Notes: generated by a model from the letters alone, not told the origin. Counted from the first letter of the stretch, positions 9,601 to 18,362 are shown. The stretch is 64,000 nt of DNA from Mycetohabitans sp. B8 (GCF_021991875.1 NZ_JAHLKR010000016.1:310001-374000), one strand, 5' to 3'. A program made the numbers and translations.

Positions 9601-12600
9601 TTTTCAGCTACCCTTAATGCCCGGATGTACAAGACGGGCGATTTAGCGCGTTATTTGCCCGATGGCAATTTAGAGTTCCTAGGTCGCAACGACCATCAGG
9701 TCAAGATTCGTGGCTTTCGGATTGAATTGGGCGAGATCGAGGCTTGCTTGGCCCAACATGCACAGGTACGCGACGCGGTAGTGTTGGCGCTGGGCGATGA
9801 CAGCAAAAAGCGTCTGGTGGCGTATGTGGTGGCGGAGGCTGATGAAGCGCTGTCCAGCACCTTGCGCGCACATGTTTCTGCGAGTTTGCCTGAGTACATG
9901 GTGCCCAGCGCATTCGTGCGGCTCAATACGTTGCCGCTGACGCCAAACGGCAAGCTCGATCGGCGCGCACTGCCAGTGCCGGATGCGGAGGCATTCGCGC
10001 GTCAAGCGTATGAGGCGCCACAGGGCAAGCTCGAGACCACGCTGGCTCAAATCTGGTCTGAACTGCTCGGTGTCGAACGCGTGGGCCGTCACGACAGCTT
10101 CTTCGCGCTCGGCGGGCATTCGCTGCTCGCTGTGCAGATGATTGAACGTCTCAGACGCCTCGACCTTACCGTATCGGTACGCACACTATTCAACACGCCC
10201 ACACTCAGCAAGCTGGCCCAATCGCTAGGCCAACACTGTGAAGTGGCCGTGCCGCCCAATCTCATTACACTCGAGACTGCAACGCTGACCCCCCAGTTGC
10301 TGCCATTGATCAACCTTAGCCAGACTGACATTGACCGGATTGTCCAACAGGTCCCAGGTGGCGTCGCAAATATCCAAGACATTTATGCGTTGTCGCCGAT
10401 GCAGGACGGTATTTTATTTCACCATCTGCTATCGACCGATGGCGATCCGTATCTGTTGATCGCCCAAATGGCTTTTGATGACAGGGCGACGCTCGACCGT
10501 TACTTGAATGCGGTCCAACAAGTGGTTAATCGACACGATATTCTGCGTACCGCGTTTTTCTGGGAAGGCCTATCCACCCCTGCGCAGGTCGTTTGGCGTC
10601 ACGCGCCGTTGTCAATCACCGAACTCGCTCTCGATCCGGACGAGGGACCGATCACTGAACAATTGGCCCAACGGTTCGATCCCCGGCAACACTGTCTTGA
10701 TCTGACCCAAGCTCCGTTGTTGCGGTTTATGGTTACGCAGAACAATGACGGTCGTTGGTTGCTGGTTCAGCTATTGCACCATCTAGTTCACGACCACTCG
10801 ACGCTAGAAGTCATGCACGCGGAAGTCAAGGCCTTTATCGAAGGTCGGGGCGATATGCTGCCACCCGCACAGCCGTTTCGCAACTTGGTTGCGCAAGCGT
10901 ACCTGGGCGTATCAAAAGTCGAGCACGAGCGTTTCTTTACCGAGATGCTTGCCGACGTGGAAGAACCGACGCTGCCGTTCGGACTGGCCAACGTGCATCA
11001 CGACGGCACTCAAATTACCGAGGCACGCCAAAGGCTACCGCAGGCTTTAAATGATCGGTTGCGCGCCCAAGCCAAACGGTTAGACGTCAGTTTAGCCAGT
11101 TTGTGTCATCTGGCCTGGGCGCAGGTGCTCGCCCGCGCAAGTGGACAGCGACGTGTGGTATTTGGCACTGTGTTGTTTGGACGGATGCACGCAGGCGACG
11201 GCGCAGACAGCGCAATGGGGCTATTTGTCAATACATTGCCGTTGCGCGTGGATTTAGACAGTGACAACGTTGCAGATAGTGTGCGAAACACGCAAGCGCG
11301 GCTGGCTGCGCTGCTCGAGCATGAACATGCGTCGCTGACGCTTGCACAACGCTGCAGTAGTGTACTAGCGGGTACACCACTTTTTAGTGCGCTGTTGAAC
11401 TACCGCCACGATGCAATACAGACGGTCGAGAGCGAAACGACGTCCGGCATTGAATTCCTAAGTTTTGAGGAACGTACCAATTATCCTCTTATAATGTCGG
11501 TGGACGATTTTGGCACTGCGCTGGGATTGGCAGCTCAAATTGCACAACCGTTCGATCCTGCCCGCATATGCGGTTATATGCAACAGGCACTGGAGAGCTT
11601 AGTCGAAGGGCTCGAATACACGCCCGATATGCCAGTTTGGCAATTGGGAATATTATCCAGCGAGGAACGAGAACATTTGCTCAAAACGTGGAATGCGACT
11701 GCAAAGCCGTATCCAAAGCACATGTGTATCCACCAGCTGTTCGAAGCCCAGGTGGAATGCACGCCGCAGGCCACCGCACTGGTATGCGACGAGCAAACAC
11801 TCAGCTATGCACAATTGAATGCTCAGGCCAACCGCCTTGCACATCGTCTGATCGAACTGGGCGTTCAACCAGACGTGCGTGTCGCAATTTGTGTAGAACG
11901 CAGCCTTGCAATGGTCGTGGGGTTGCTCGCGATCTTAAAGGCGGGTGGCGCTTATGTGCCGCTTGACCCAGGGCATCCCTCTGAGCGCCTTGCCTATTGC
12001 CTGAAAGATGCGGCACCAGCAATTCTGCTGGCCGATGCGGCTGGCCGTGCCGCATTGGGCAATATAACGCTCCATTCGCTGACCGTGCTCGATCCGGCTG
12101 TGTTGCCAGAATCCTCCAGCATCAACCCCAATGTTCCCGAGCTGACCTCTCGTCATCTCGCGTATGTGATTTATACATCCGGCTCGACCGGTGCTCCGAA
12201 GGGTGTGATGATCGAGCATGCACAAATTGTGCGCCTTTTTGAAACCCAACCCTCTACAGAAAATCAAGCACTGGCAAGCTCTCAACGGGCGTATAGCTTA
12301 ACGCCTACTGATCGTGTTTTGCAAAAAACACCTTTTAGTTTTGACGTTTCTCTCTGGGAAATTTTCTGGCCCTTAATGAACGGCGCTACGCTTGTGGTAG
12401 CGGCACCGGACGCGCACAAAGATCCGTTTGCACTAGTGGATTTGATTATAAGGCAGCGAATCACCACCGTTCACTTTGTGCCGTCCATGCTTCGTATTTT
12501 TTTGAACAGTGGAAGCATCCAACACTGTACGTCTTTAAAGCAATTAATTTGCAGTGGAGAAGCGTTGTCAAGTGCAGATATTCAAATTTGCCGAGCACTG

Positions 12601-14286
12601 CTTCCCCAGGTGCAACTGCATAATTTGTATGGTCCCACCGAAACCTCTATTGGCACAACGGTTTGGAGCTGCCCAGTAACATGGACAGAAGGACAGGTTT
12701 CGATTGGTCGACCGATTGCGAATACGCGAATCTACCTGCTCGACGCTCGTGGCCAGCCAGTGCCATTAGGTGCAGTGGGCGAATTATATATTGGCGGAGA
12801 AGGCGTGGCACGCGGTTATCTGAACCGTCCGCAGCTTACCGCAGAACGCTTTGTACATGATCCATTCTCGGATCAACCCGATGCACGCATGTACAAGACG
12901 GGGGACTTAGCACGCTACTTGCCCGACGGCAATTTGGTGTTCCTGGGCCGCAACGACCATCAGGTCAAAATTCGTGGCTTCCGAATTGAATTGGGTGAAA
13001 TCGAGGCATGCCTGGTTCGGCATGCGCAGGTACGCGATGCGGTGGTACTGGCGACAGGCGAGGATCAGGATAAACGCTTAGTAGCTTATGTGATAGCGGA
13101 TGCAGACGAACAACTGGCCAACACGCTCCGCATACATCTAGCCGATAGCTTGCCTGAGTACATGGTGCCCAGTGCGTTCGTACAACTTAATGCGTTTCCA
13201 CTCACGCCGAGCGGCAAGCTGGATCGTCGCGCGTTGCCGGCACCTGACACGGGGGCCATCGCGCTTCAAAAATATGAAGCGCCACAGGGCCAACTCGAGA
13301 CTACGCTTGCTGAGGTCTGGGGCGAATTGCTGGGCGTGGAGCGAGTAGGGCGTCAGGACAGCTTCTTCGCGCTCGGGGGGCATTCACTGCTCGCTATTCG
13401 GATGATTGAACGCATCCGCATGACATTGGGTATTGAGATTACTATTCTCTCACTGTTTGAAACGCCCACCATCGCGGGACTGGTACAGCGCTTATTCCAA
13501 CGAACGGGTATTCGCGATGACGCATTCGCTGTTTTGCTGCCTATTCAACCCAATGGCACCCGGCCACCTCTTTTTTGCGTTCACCCTGTCAGTGGTTTGA
13601 GCTGGCTCTATAGGAATTTGACAAATTACTTAGGTGCTGATCAACCCATCTATGGCTTACAAGCCCGAGGACTCAATGGCGCGTCACCACTTGCGCAAAC
13701 AATCGATGAAATGGCGGCGGACTACATCAAGCAAATTCGCCGCATTCAGCGTAACGGACCGTACCATCTGCTAGGGTGGTCTTTCGGTGGCAATGTAGTT
13801 CATAGTATGGCGGCGCAGCTAGAGAAACAAGGTGAAAGTGTGGCGTTGCTGGCTTTGCTGGATAGCTATCCAGATTATGCTCAGCGGGTCGATGATCCAG
13901 AGAAGATTCAAAAGGAATTTTATATCGAGCTACTGACCCGGTATGGGAATGACAGCATTCCCAATGTGGGGGAATATTTATGGGACAAAACTCAGGATGT
14001 TATCAAAAATAATCATCTTCTTTTAAAAGAAGCTTCAATACCTATCTATTGTGGTAAAGCTCTGTTTTTTTATGCAACGATAGCGGAAGATGATTCAATT
14101 CCGCTAGCCTCTCCTGATCTGTGGAAACCTTATATTCTTAAAAATATTGAAATATGCAATATACATTGCAAACATAGAGACATGGGGGGGCCGGGACCAT
14201 CCACCGAAATTGGTCAGATTCTGGCCCAGAGGTTGGGGAGTCTATATGTCAGCGCGAATTCCAACGCATCTGACGTGAGCGGGTGA
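6631..14286 (+). CDS. Nonribosomal peptide synthetase: FT - partial C - A - T - dual C/E - A - T - TE
   Basis: A single 2551-residue assembly line. Residues ~50-340 form a formyltransferase with the triad N141, H143 (NYHDAPLPRY) and D179 (VDAGD) plus an FMT_C-like part. Residues ~371-600 resemble an incomplete condensation domain without HHxxxDG. A1 spans ~605-1110 (YVVYTSGSTGTPKG); T1 carries Ser1164. A dual C/E domain (~1220-1650) has the hallmark HHLLSTDGD at 1264 and active site HHLVHDH at 1383. A2 spans ~1680-2200; T2 carries Ser2252. A type I thioesterase has GWSFGG with Ser2384, D2411 and H2515. Pocket residues read by hand are DAFFLGVTY for A1 (aliphatic, Ile/Val-like) and DVWHISLIG for A2 (Ser-like). 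Predicted product: an N-formyl D-aliphatic-Ser dipeptide. The start is GTG 6631, or ATG 6673. No tailoring, transport or MbtH gene is adjacent. Confidence 0.92.
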   Translation: MVNPFLYIRKLQIDMNDRISELETSGPTEVVHSFSSGAQSHALQTNEHSAPLRRCAMVGSTTLAVHCAQQLVASGYVIQVVLTTDAVLKTWAAHEGILCVDTVDALNTHIKQYPVEWLFSVVNPFILPAPLIEKIRNGAFNYHDAPLPRYAGTHATSWALLAHEPHYAITWHYLTAAVDAGDIAVQRPVAIDADETALTLNLKCYQAAQEGFNELLSGLSQRSLIVRSQDPTQRSFYAKHRRPPGGAYLRWTSSARDLSALVRALTFGELYLNPLGCPKLLLQQGTVQVARVTRLDQRSSTVAGTVISVKPHAWQISTGSEDVLVSGFSTLEGEPLPAQDLAIQSGISQGDRLPELAQEQSDSITEIHERLAPHEAFWQQRLACLQPLQLPFEQREHSTEPKWAASAWCLPLQEKDASNQPATALLTVLAIYLARLTAQTQFQIGWHVNDAHNSLEALACLASVVPMDIVAELDEPFAKNMVNIKAECARLEKHHTFVRDLVARSPVLRDLPALRAKHPWPVAVSVLLDDTQPYLIYSTDAVGTLITLQINSLGAFRWVYDANRLDVVQVQRISEHLRELGHASLSADNADMPAKKLNLLPAAERELLLNTWNATERDYPAHLCIHQLFEAQVVRLPEATALVHEGQALNYTELNARANRLAHQLIELGVKPDERVAICVERSPAMVVGLLAALKAGSAYVPLDPAYPKERLAHILQDAAPQIVLADALGRAALDDAALANRTVVDPNTLFDQPDTNPQVPGLNSSHLAYVVYTSGSTGTPKGVMAHHQGVVRLVRETDYIQVEPKAVFAFASNIAFDAATFEIWAPLLNGARIEILDRESLLSPSALARKLKQRGVTVLFLTTALFNQIAKEQADAFSDLHYLLFGGEAADAQCVSRVLEEAKPQHLLHVYGPTETVTYASWHEVRSVTPGRSIPIGRPIANTSIYLLDAYGQPVPLGAVGELYIGGAGVSRGYLNRPDLTAERFVPDPFSATLNARMYKTGDLARYLPDGNLEFLGRNDHQVKIRGFRIELGEIEACLAQHAQVRDAVVLALGDDSKKRLVAYVVAEADEALSSTLRAHVSASLPEYMVPSAFVRLNTLPLTPNGKLDRRALPVPDAEAFARQAYEAPQGKLETTLAQIWSELLGVERVGRHDSFFALGGHSLLAVQMIERLRRLDLTVSVRTLFNTPTLSKLAQSLGQHCEVAVPPNLITLETATLTPQLLPLINLSQTDIDRIVQQVPGGVANIQDIYALSPMQDGILFHHLLSTDGDPYLLIAQMAFDDRATLDRYLNAVQQVVNRHDILRTAFFWEGLSTPAQVVWRHAPLSITELALDPDEGPITEQLAQRFDPRQHCLDLTQAPLLRFMVTQNNDGRWLLVQLLHHLVHDHSTLEVMHAEVKAFIEGRGDMLPPAQPFRNLVAQAYLGVSKVEHERFFTEMLADVEEPTLPFGLANVHHDGTQITEARQRLPQALNDRLRAQAKRLDVSLASLCHLAWAQVLARASGQRRVVFGTVLFGRMHAGDGADSAMGLFVNTLPLRVDLDSDNVADSVRNTQARLAALLEHEHASLTLAQRCSSVLAGTPLFSALLNYRHDAIQTVESETTSGIEFLSFEERTNYPLIMSVDDFGTALGLAAQIAQPFDPARICGYMQQALESLVEGLEYTPDMPVWQLGILSSEEREHLLKTWNATAKPYPKHMCIHQLFEAQVECTPQATALVCDEQTLSYAQLNAQANRLAHRLIELGVQPDVRVAICVERSLAMVVGLLAILKAGGAYVPLDPGHPSERLAYCLKDAAPAILLADAAGRAALGNITLHSLTVLDPAVLPESSSINPNVPELTSRHLAYVIYTSGSTGAPKGVMIEHAQIVRLFETQPSTENQALASSQRAYSLTPTDRVLQKTPFSFDVSLWEIFWPLMNGATLVVAAPDAHKDPFALVDLIIRQRITTVHFVPSMLRIFLNSGSIQHCTSLKQLICSGEALSSADIQICRALLPQVQLHNLYGPTETSIGTTVWSCPVTWTEGQVSIGRPIANTRIYLLDARGQPVPLGAVGELYIGGEGVARGYLNRPQLTAERFVHDPFSDQPDARMYKTGDLARYLPDGNLVFLGRNDHQVKIRGFRIELGEIEACLVRHAQVRDAVVLATGEDQDKRLVAYVIADADEQLANTLRIHLADSLPEYMVPSAFVQLNAFPLTPSGKLDRRALPAPDTGAIALQKYEAPQGQLETTLAEVWGELLGVERVGRQDSFFALGGHSLLAIRMIERIRMTLGIEITILSLFETPTIAGLVQRLFQRTGIRDDAFAVLLPIQPNGTRPPLFCVHPVSGLSWLYRNLTNYLGADQPIYGLQARGLNGASPLAQTIDEMAADYIKQIRRIQRNGPYHLLGWSFGGNVVHSMAAQLEKQGESVALLALLDSYPDYAQRVDDPEKIQKEFYIELLTRYGNDSIPNVGEYLWDKTQDVIKNNHLLLKEASIPIYCGKALFFYATIAEDDSIPLASPDLWKPYILKNIEICNIHCKHRDMGGPGPSTEIGQILAQRLGSLYVSANSNASDVSG

Positions 14287-14315
14287 AGAAGCATGAGCGA
14301 GTGAAGAAGCTCACA

Positions 14316-14349
14316 ATTGCGTCCGCAACCACGAACTTGCGGACGCAAT
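14316..14349 (+). terminator. Hairpin just after the NRPS stop
   Basis: A perfect 13-bp inverted repeat (14316-14328 with 14337-14349) and an 8-base loop, 30 bases after the NRPS stop. There is no T-run behind it, so it is a weak or factor-assisted terminator candidate, or an insertion-sequence end. Confidence 0.45.
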
Positions 14350-14351
14350 CC

Positions 14352-14547
14352 ATGATGAGGTTCGTCAGCGTCCGCTTGGCCGTTCCGGCATCCAGCTGGT
14401 TGTTACTCGGCTTCGACCGCCGCCGCGACACGGGACCTTGCGGTCCGTGTTCGCGTAGCGTTCAACCAGACGGCGAATCTGTCGTGTCGTCAACTTGAGT
14501 CGTTGCGCCGCGCGCCACGGCTTGAGTTTCCCGGCCACCACATCGCC
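14352..14547 (-). pseudogene. ISNCY-type transposase fragment (N-terminal region)
   Basis: This stretch closely matches 16600-16783, the 5' part of the ISNCY-type transposase further right. It encodes the helix-turn-helix piece GKLKPWRAAQRLKLTTRQ. A one-base loss in GCGTAGCGTT (GCGTAGTCGTT in the other copy) breaks the frame after IRRLVERY. The fragment joins IS110-derived sequence directly at about 14548. Confidence 0.8.
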
Positions 14548-14696
14548 CAAGATGCAAAGGGACACGAGGTATTGCGTAAGAAGCTTTCGCGGGCACAGCT
14601 ACTGCCGTTCTTCAGCAATTTCAAGGCGGTTACCGTATTTTGGCATCGTTGTTCCTCTATTAAAGGCCACGCTACGCAGGCTGCCTGATGCGCTTC
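14548..14696 (+). pseudogene. IS110-family transposase fragment with internal deletion
   Basis: Bases 14548-14637 match 17063-17152 and bases 14643-14696 match about 17350-17402. The copy has therefore lost the roughly 197 bases between them. It encodes KKLSRAQLLPFFSNFKAVTV and then runs into the deletion junction. It is a non-functional relic of the same element found at 17004-17932. Confidence 0.8.
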
Positions 14697-14726
14697 TTCT
14701 TCATTCTGTGAATTTCCTCAACGAGA

Positions 14727-14876
14727 CAATCCGTCGAACTAGCGACGCTAGAATGGGTGACATGGTATAACCATCATCGGCTGAGGGAACCACTCGGCTA
14801 TATCTCACCCGCTGAAGCTGAGGCAAACTACTACAGGCAACTCAGAAATACCGCTGACGTGCCCGTATTAACTTAA
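14727..14876 (+). pseudogene. IS3-family transposase (OrfB) C-terminal fragment
   Basis: The frame reads WVTWYNHHRLREPLGYISPA followed by EAEANYYRQL and a stop at 14874. This is the characteristic C-terminal end of IS3-group OrfB integrase-type transposases. Upstream catalytic DDE parts are absent, so it is a remnant abutting the IS110 fragment. Confidence 0.8.
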
Positions 14877-15278
14877 ACCAACCGGCCTCCATGATTCCCG
14901 GCGCGGTTCACAAGACAGTGCGATGTCCGATGATTTTTGCATTATTGTGCGCATCAACAACGTGTCCATGATGACGTCATGATCGCACTTAATTTAGCGA
15001 TGTCAAGTGCATTGTTTCATGGCGGCTTGCTTTTAAAGCAGGGCAGCTGTGCCTGCATTGCTAACTCTTTCAATGATGGCGGTTCAATTCATGATTTGTT
15101 TGGACAATGAGATAAATGCGGTATATAGTGTTTTTGTCTTTTTCAGCCCGTCTAGCGTTCCGGCTGCATGAGTACATGGGATAGGTTTAGTACACAGGCA
15201 GGAGCAGAAACCTTTGTAGGATAGCAGTCGACGTGCCTTAGGCGGGGAACACAGCTGCCGCAGGTCAAGGAGAGTGCA
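14877..15278. other. Gene-free stretch before the spanin genes
   Basis: About 400 bases with no gene I can support. It starts with probable IS3 end sequence and ends with the strong ribosome site (AAGGAG) of the Rz-like gene. Confidence 0.4.
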
Positions 15279-15854
15279 ATGCAGCATTTGCTGAGATGGA
15301 TCGCACCCTATGGTGTTCTATTCATTGTAGGGATTGCGTTGGGTTGGGGCATGAGCTCGGTCATCGCTGGTAGACGGCTGGCTGAAGAACAAGCTGTGCG
15401 AGCCCGGGATCATGAGCAGCATGCCGAACAAATGAAAGCGATTTCAGACGCAGCCTTGGCCGCGCAACAGAAAGCGACCGCTGTGAGCGAGATCCAAGCC
15501 CGCAGGATCGAAACGCTGGATGCACAACTGAGTCAGGAGCGCCAAGCCCATGAAAATGAAAATCAACGTCTGCGCGATGCTCTTGCTGCCGGCACTGAGC
15601 GGCTGCGTGTCGCCGTCATCAACTGTTCAACCCCTAGCCGCGGCGTGTCCGACTTTGCCTCCACCACCGGAATGGGCAATGGTTCCCCCACCTACGCAGA
15701 CCTCGACCCAACGGTTGCAGAACGCATTTTCCGGGTCGCTGACGACGACCAACGAGAAATAGATAAGCTCAAGGCCTTGCAAGCTTACGTGTGCACGGTG
15801 CGACCTGAAACCGCAGAGTGTTCCGTGACCGGGCTTCAGTCGACGGTACCATGA
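15279..15854 (+). CDS. Phage-type i-spanin Rz
   Basis: A 191-residue type II membrane protein. A short N-terminus is followed by one membrane segment at about residues 10-30 (YGVLFIVGIALGWGMSSVIA). A long charged heptad-rich stretch (about 32-110) then suits a periplasmic coiled coil. The conserved-looking tail reads YVCTVRPETAEC. An out-of-frame lipoprotein gene is nested inside, the hallmark of Rz/Rz1 pairs that fuse inner and outer membranes at the end of phage lysis. AAGGAG precedes the ATG. No holin, endolysin or other phage gene is next to it. The last residues may have changed where IS material begins at about 15840. Confidence 0.85.
   Translation: MQHLLRWIAPYGVLFIVGIALGWGMSSVIAGRRLAEEQAVRARDHEQHAEQMKAISDAALAAQQKATAVSEIQARRIETLDAQLSQERQAHENENQRLRDALAAGTERLRVAVINCSTPSRGVSDFASTTGMGNGSPTYADLDPTVAERIFRVADDDQREIDKLKALQAYVCTVRPETAECSVTGLQSTVP
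15550..15762 (+). CDS. Phage-type o-spanin Rz1 lipoprotein, nested in Rz in the +1 frame
   Basis: A 70-residue protein entirely inside the Rz gene in another frame. It begins MKMKINVCAMLLLPALSGC: a basic start, a hydrophobic core and a lipobox LSGC with the lipidated Cys at residue 19. The mature part is short and proline-rich (CPTLPPPPEW, VPPPTQ), as in lambda-like Rz1 proteins. It would be anchored in the outer membrane and pair with the Rz C-terminus. Embedded position, lipobox and proline content together make this a secure call despite its size. Confidence 0.85.
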   Translation: MKMKINVCAMLLLPALSGCVSPSSTVQPLAAACPTLPPPPEWAMVPPPTQTSTQRLQNAFSGSLTTTNEK

Positions 15855-16049
15855 CAAAGTGTCTTAAACGACTGCTCACCAATTAAGCGAAATGCGTTGG
15901 TTGCCGAGATGGACCGCCCAAACAATGTCCATGCGATACGTAGGCATAGCCCGAACAGCTGGATACCGGATACGCGAACGTATAGCAAGGGTAGAGCATG
16001 ACGTGGTAGCGGCTCGCGCCATGTGAGCACGAGATCAAGAATCTCGCAT

Positions 16050-16844
16050 GTGTTGTAAGCCGCGATGAAGGAGGGTGCATAAGCATTGGCCTGGGCCACC
16101 GTGCTGATGCCACGCAGCCGCAGCTCCTTGACCAATCGGTCCTGCAACGTCAAGTGTGCGCGTTCCACGCGCCCCTTGGCTGAACTGCTGTTCGCGCAGA
16201 ACGCTCGCTTTGTCACTGTACAGCGCGCTAGGCTTGCCGTGGCGTTCGATGTAGGCCCGCGTCGCCTCAAAGTAGCTAAAGGTCGATTCAGTGGCCGTGA
16301 AGTGCAGATGCATCAGCCGGCTCGTCGCATCGTCCACGTACACTAGCAACGTGCATTGTGGCGCTCGATCCTCAAACCACGCATGTTCGCTGCCGTCGAT
16401 CTGCACCAACTCGCCCAGGCATGCGCGCCGTGCTCGCGGCTGATAGACTTTTGGCGGACGCTGCCGTCGTGGCACCCACAAGCCGGCCTCTGTCATCAGC
16501 CGGCGAACCGTCTCCTTGGCCAGTCGAATACCGTGGCATTCCCACAGCTTCTCGCAGGCCAGCGTCGGCCCGAAATCGGCATAGCGCTCTCGGATGATCG
16601 AGAGCGTGCGCTCGGCTATTTTGGCATCTAACCGGTTGTTGCTCAGTTTCGACCGCCGCCGCGACACGAGACCTTGCGGGCCGTGTTCGCGTAGTCGTTC
16701 GACCAGACGACGAATCTGTCGGGTTGTCAACTCGAGTCGTTGCGCCGCGCGCCACGGCTTGAGTTTGCCCTCCACCACATCCTGAATGACCCTGAGTCGG
16801 TCTAGCTCACGCATCGTCATGGTTATCCGCTTGGTCGTTGCCAT
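16050..16844 (-). pseudogene. ISNCY-type transposase, internally deleted and frameshifted
   Basis: The N-terminal frame starts at 16844 (MATTKRITMTMRELDRLRVI). It carries a helix-turn-helix (RAAQRLELTTRQIRRL) and DDE-type core pieces (LVQIDGSEHAWFED, LLVYVDDATSR). After ALYSDKASV the expected sequence is missing. The match resumes in another frame at CANSSSAKGRVERAHLTLQ and runs to about FIAAYN near 16050. Below that the sequence no longer resembles the family. The gene is dead. Confidence 0.8.
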
Positions 16845-17003
16845 CGAACCCTCCGGCACTGGATTGCCAGCCGCCGGTTAGCTTACGATGGACCGAAAAG
16901 CGGACATCTGAACTTAGCCCAAAGCGGACATAATGAGATGGCCAGCCCGATCCCAGCGATCGTTCTACCATGAGAGGTTCGGGCCAACGTAGAGGAGGGC
17001 GCC

Positions 17004-17932
17004 ATGAATGAGGTCACGCTGATCGGCATCGATTTGGGCAAGCATGTTTTTCATCTGCACGCGCAAGATGGAAGGGACATGAGGTATTGCGCAAGAAGCT
17101 TTCGCGGGCACAGCTACTGCTGTTCTTCAGCAATTTCAAGGCGGTTACCGTAGTCATGGAGGCGTGCGCCGGCTCGCACTGGTTGGCACGTAAGCTTAAC
17201 GAAATGGGCCATGTTGCCAGGCATGCGCTTCGTCGAGCCTCGAACGCAAGCGCAGCAGCTTCTGGCCGCCCTGCATCGGGTCCGCGAGAGCCTCGTGGTC
17301 GAACGTACGGCCACTATTAACCGGATTCACGCAATTTTGCTCGAGTTTGACATCGTTGTTCCTCTATCAAGGCCACGCTACGCAGGCTGCCTGATGCGCT
17401 TACGGTGCATGATTTGCCGCCGCGGTTAATCCAGCTTATCTACCGACTTCATTCTCACTATCTTTACCTCGATCAGCAGGTTGATGACGTCGAGCGAGAA
17501 CTGACGGTACAGCTTCGCGAAGACGAGAACGCAACTCGGCTGCTGTCAATTCCAGGGATCGGCGCCATCACAGCGAGTCTGCTGGTTTCGCAGATCGGCA
17601 ACGTCGCGCAGTTTGAGGGCGGTAGAAACTTTGCAGCCTTAATCGGGCTGGTGCCACGGCAGCACAGCACAGGTGGCCGAAGTATCCTGTGTGGAATAAG
17701 CAAGCGTGGCGACAAGCATTTACGCCACCTGCTCGTGCAAGGCGCCCGAGCGGTCATACAGCGTGCAGACCAACGAACCGACCGGCTCGGTGAGTGGATT
17801 AGGTCAATGCTGACACGACGGCACGCGAACGTAGTAGCGTGCGCCGTCGCCAACAAGCTCGCGCGAATCGCTTGGACGGTGCTGACAAAACACACCACTT
17901 ACGATGCATCGCGCCTGAAGCTTGCGGGCTGA
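17004..17932 (+). pseudogene. IS110-family transposase, several frameshifts and deletions
   Basis: The start is typical (MNEVTLIGIDLGKHVFHLH), with the first Asp of the RuvC-like DEDD core. The frame breaks at about 17070, continues as KKLSRAQLLLFFSNFKAV and VVMEACAGSHWLARKL, then jumps over roughly 40 codons to MRFVEPRTQAQQLLAALHRV. After a further break near 17390 it gives the IS110 C-terminal domain (LLSIPGIGAITASLLVSQ, GISKRGDKHLRHLLVQGAR). All blocks are in family order, so this is one decayed element. Confidence 0.85.
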
Positions 17933-18301
17933 TTTTTCGTATTGCCCCAACCAGGTTTTGCGACTGCTGTAACTCTGATGATTCAACGGCACAGCGACCG
18001 GACGAAGAACCTGACAAGTTGTACAGCTCTTAGCAGCTGCCGACATTTTGAGGATCGACCGGTGCGGTTTTCATCGTGGAACGAGGTTCAACCTCAGATT
18101 CCGGATAGATTTGCGCAAGCCAAAGACGTCAGAACCAGAGGTTGCAAAATTCGGGCTGGCCATAGATTACAACGTAGCCGCTACAGTCCTAAAATGCGAT
18201 AATTCACGTTATGTAAAATTATGATGTTGACGACTCCACGCAACATGCCACGGCGCTAATTGGGTGCCATAGACTGGCTGGACCAGCAAAGCAAGCGGCT
18301 A

Positions 18302-18362
18302 TTCGGGAATCCACTCCACACTTCGCTTTTAAGCCCTCGATCATAACTATCGTGCGTATTGT
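18302..18362 (+). promoter_or_regulatory. hrpII / PIP-box type promoter (TTCG-N16-TTCG, then TATTGT)
   Basis: TTCG at 18302-18305 and TTCG at 18322-18325 are separated by exactly 16 bases. Written as TTCGB-N15-TTCGB this is also a PIP box. Thirty bases after the second TTCGC comes TATTGT (18357-18362), fitting the YANNNT -10 element at the spacing known for HrpX/HrpB-controlled promoters. The effector-like gene starts 34 bases further on. The match is by eye only. Confidence 0.6.

Noticed and set aside
14276-18200. Complete composite transposon
   Set aside because: None of the transposase genes is intact and no matching terminal repeats could be paired by eye.
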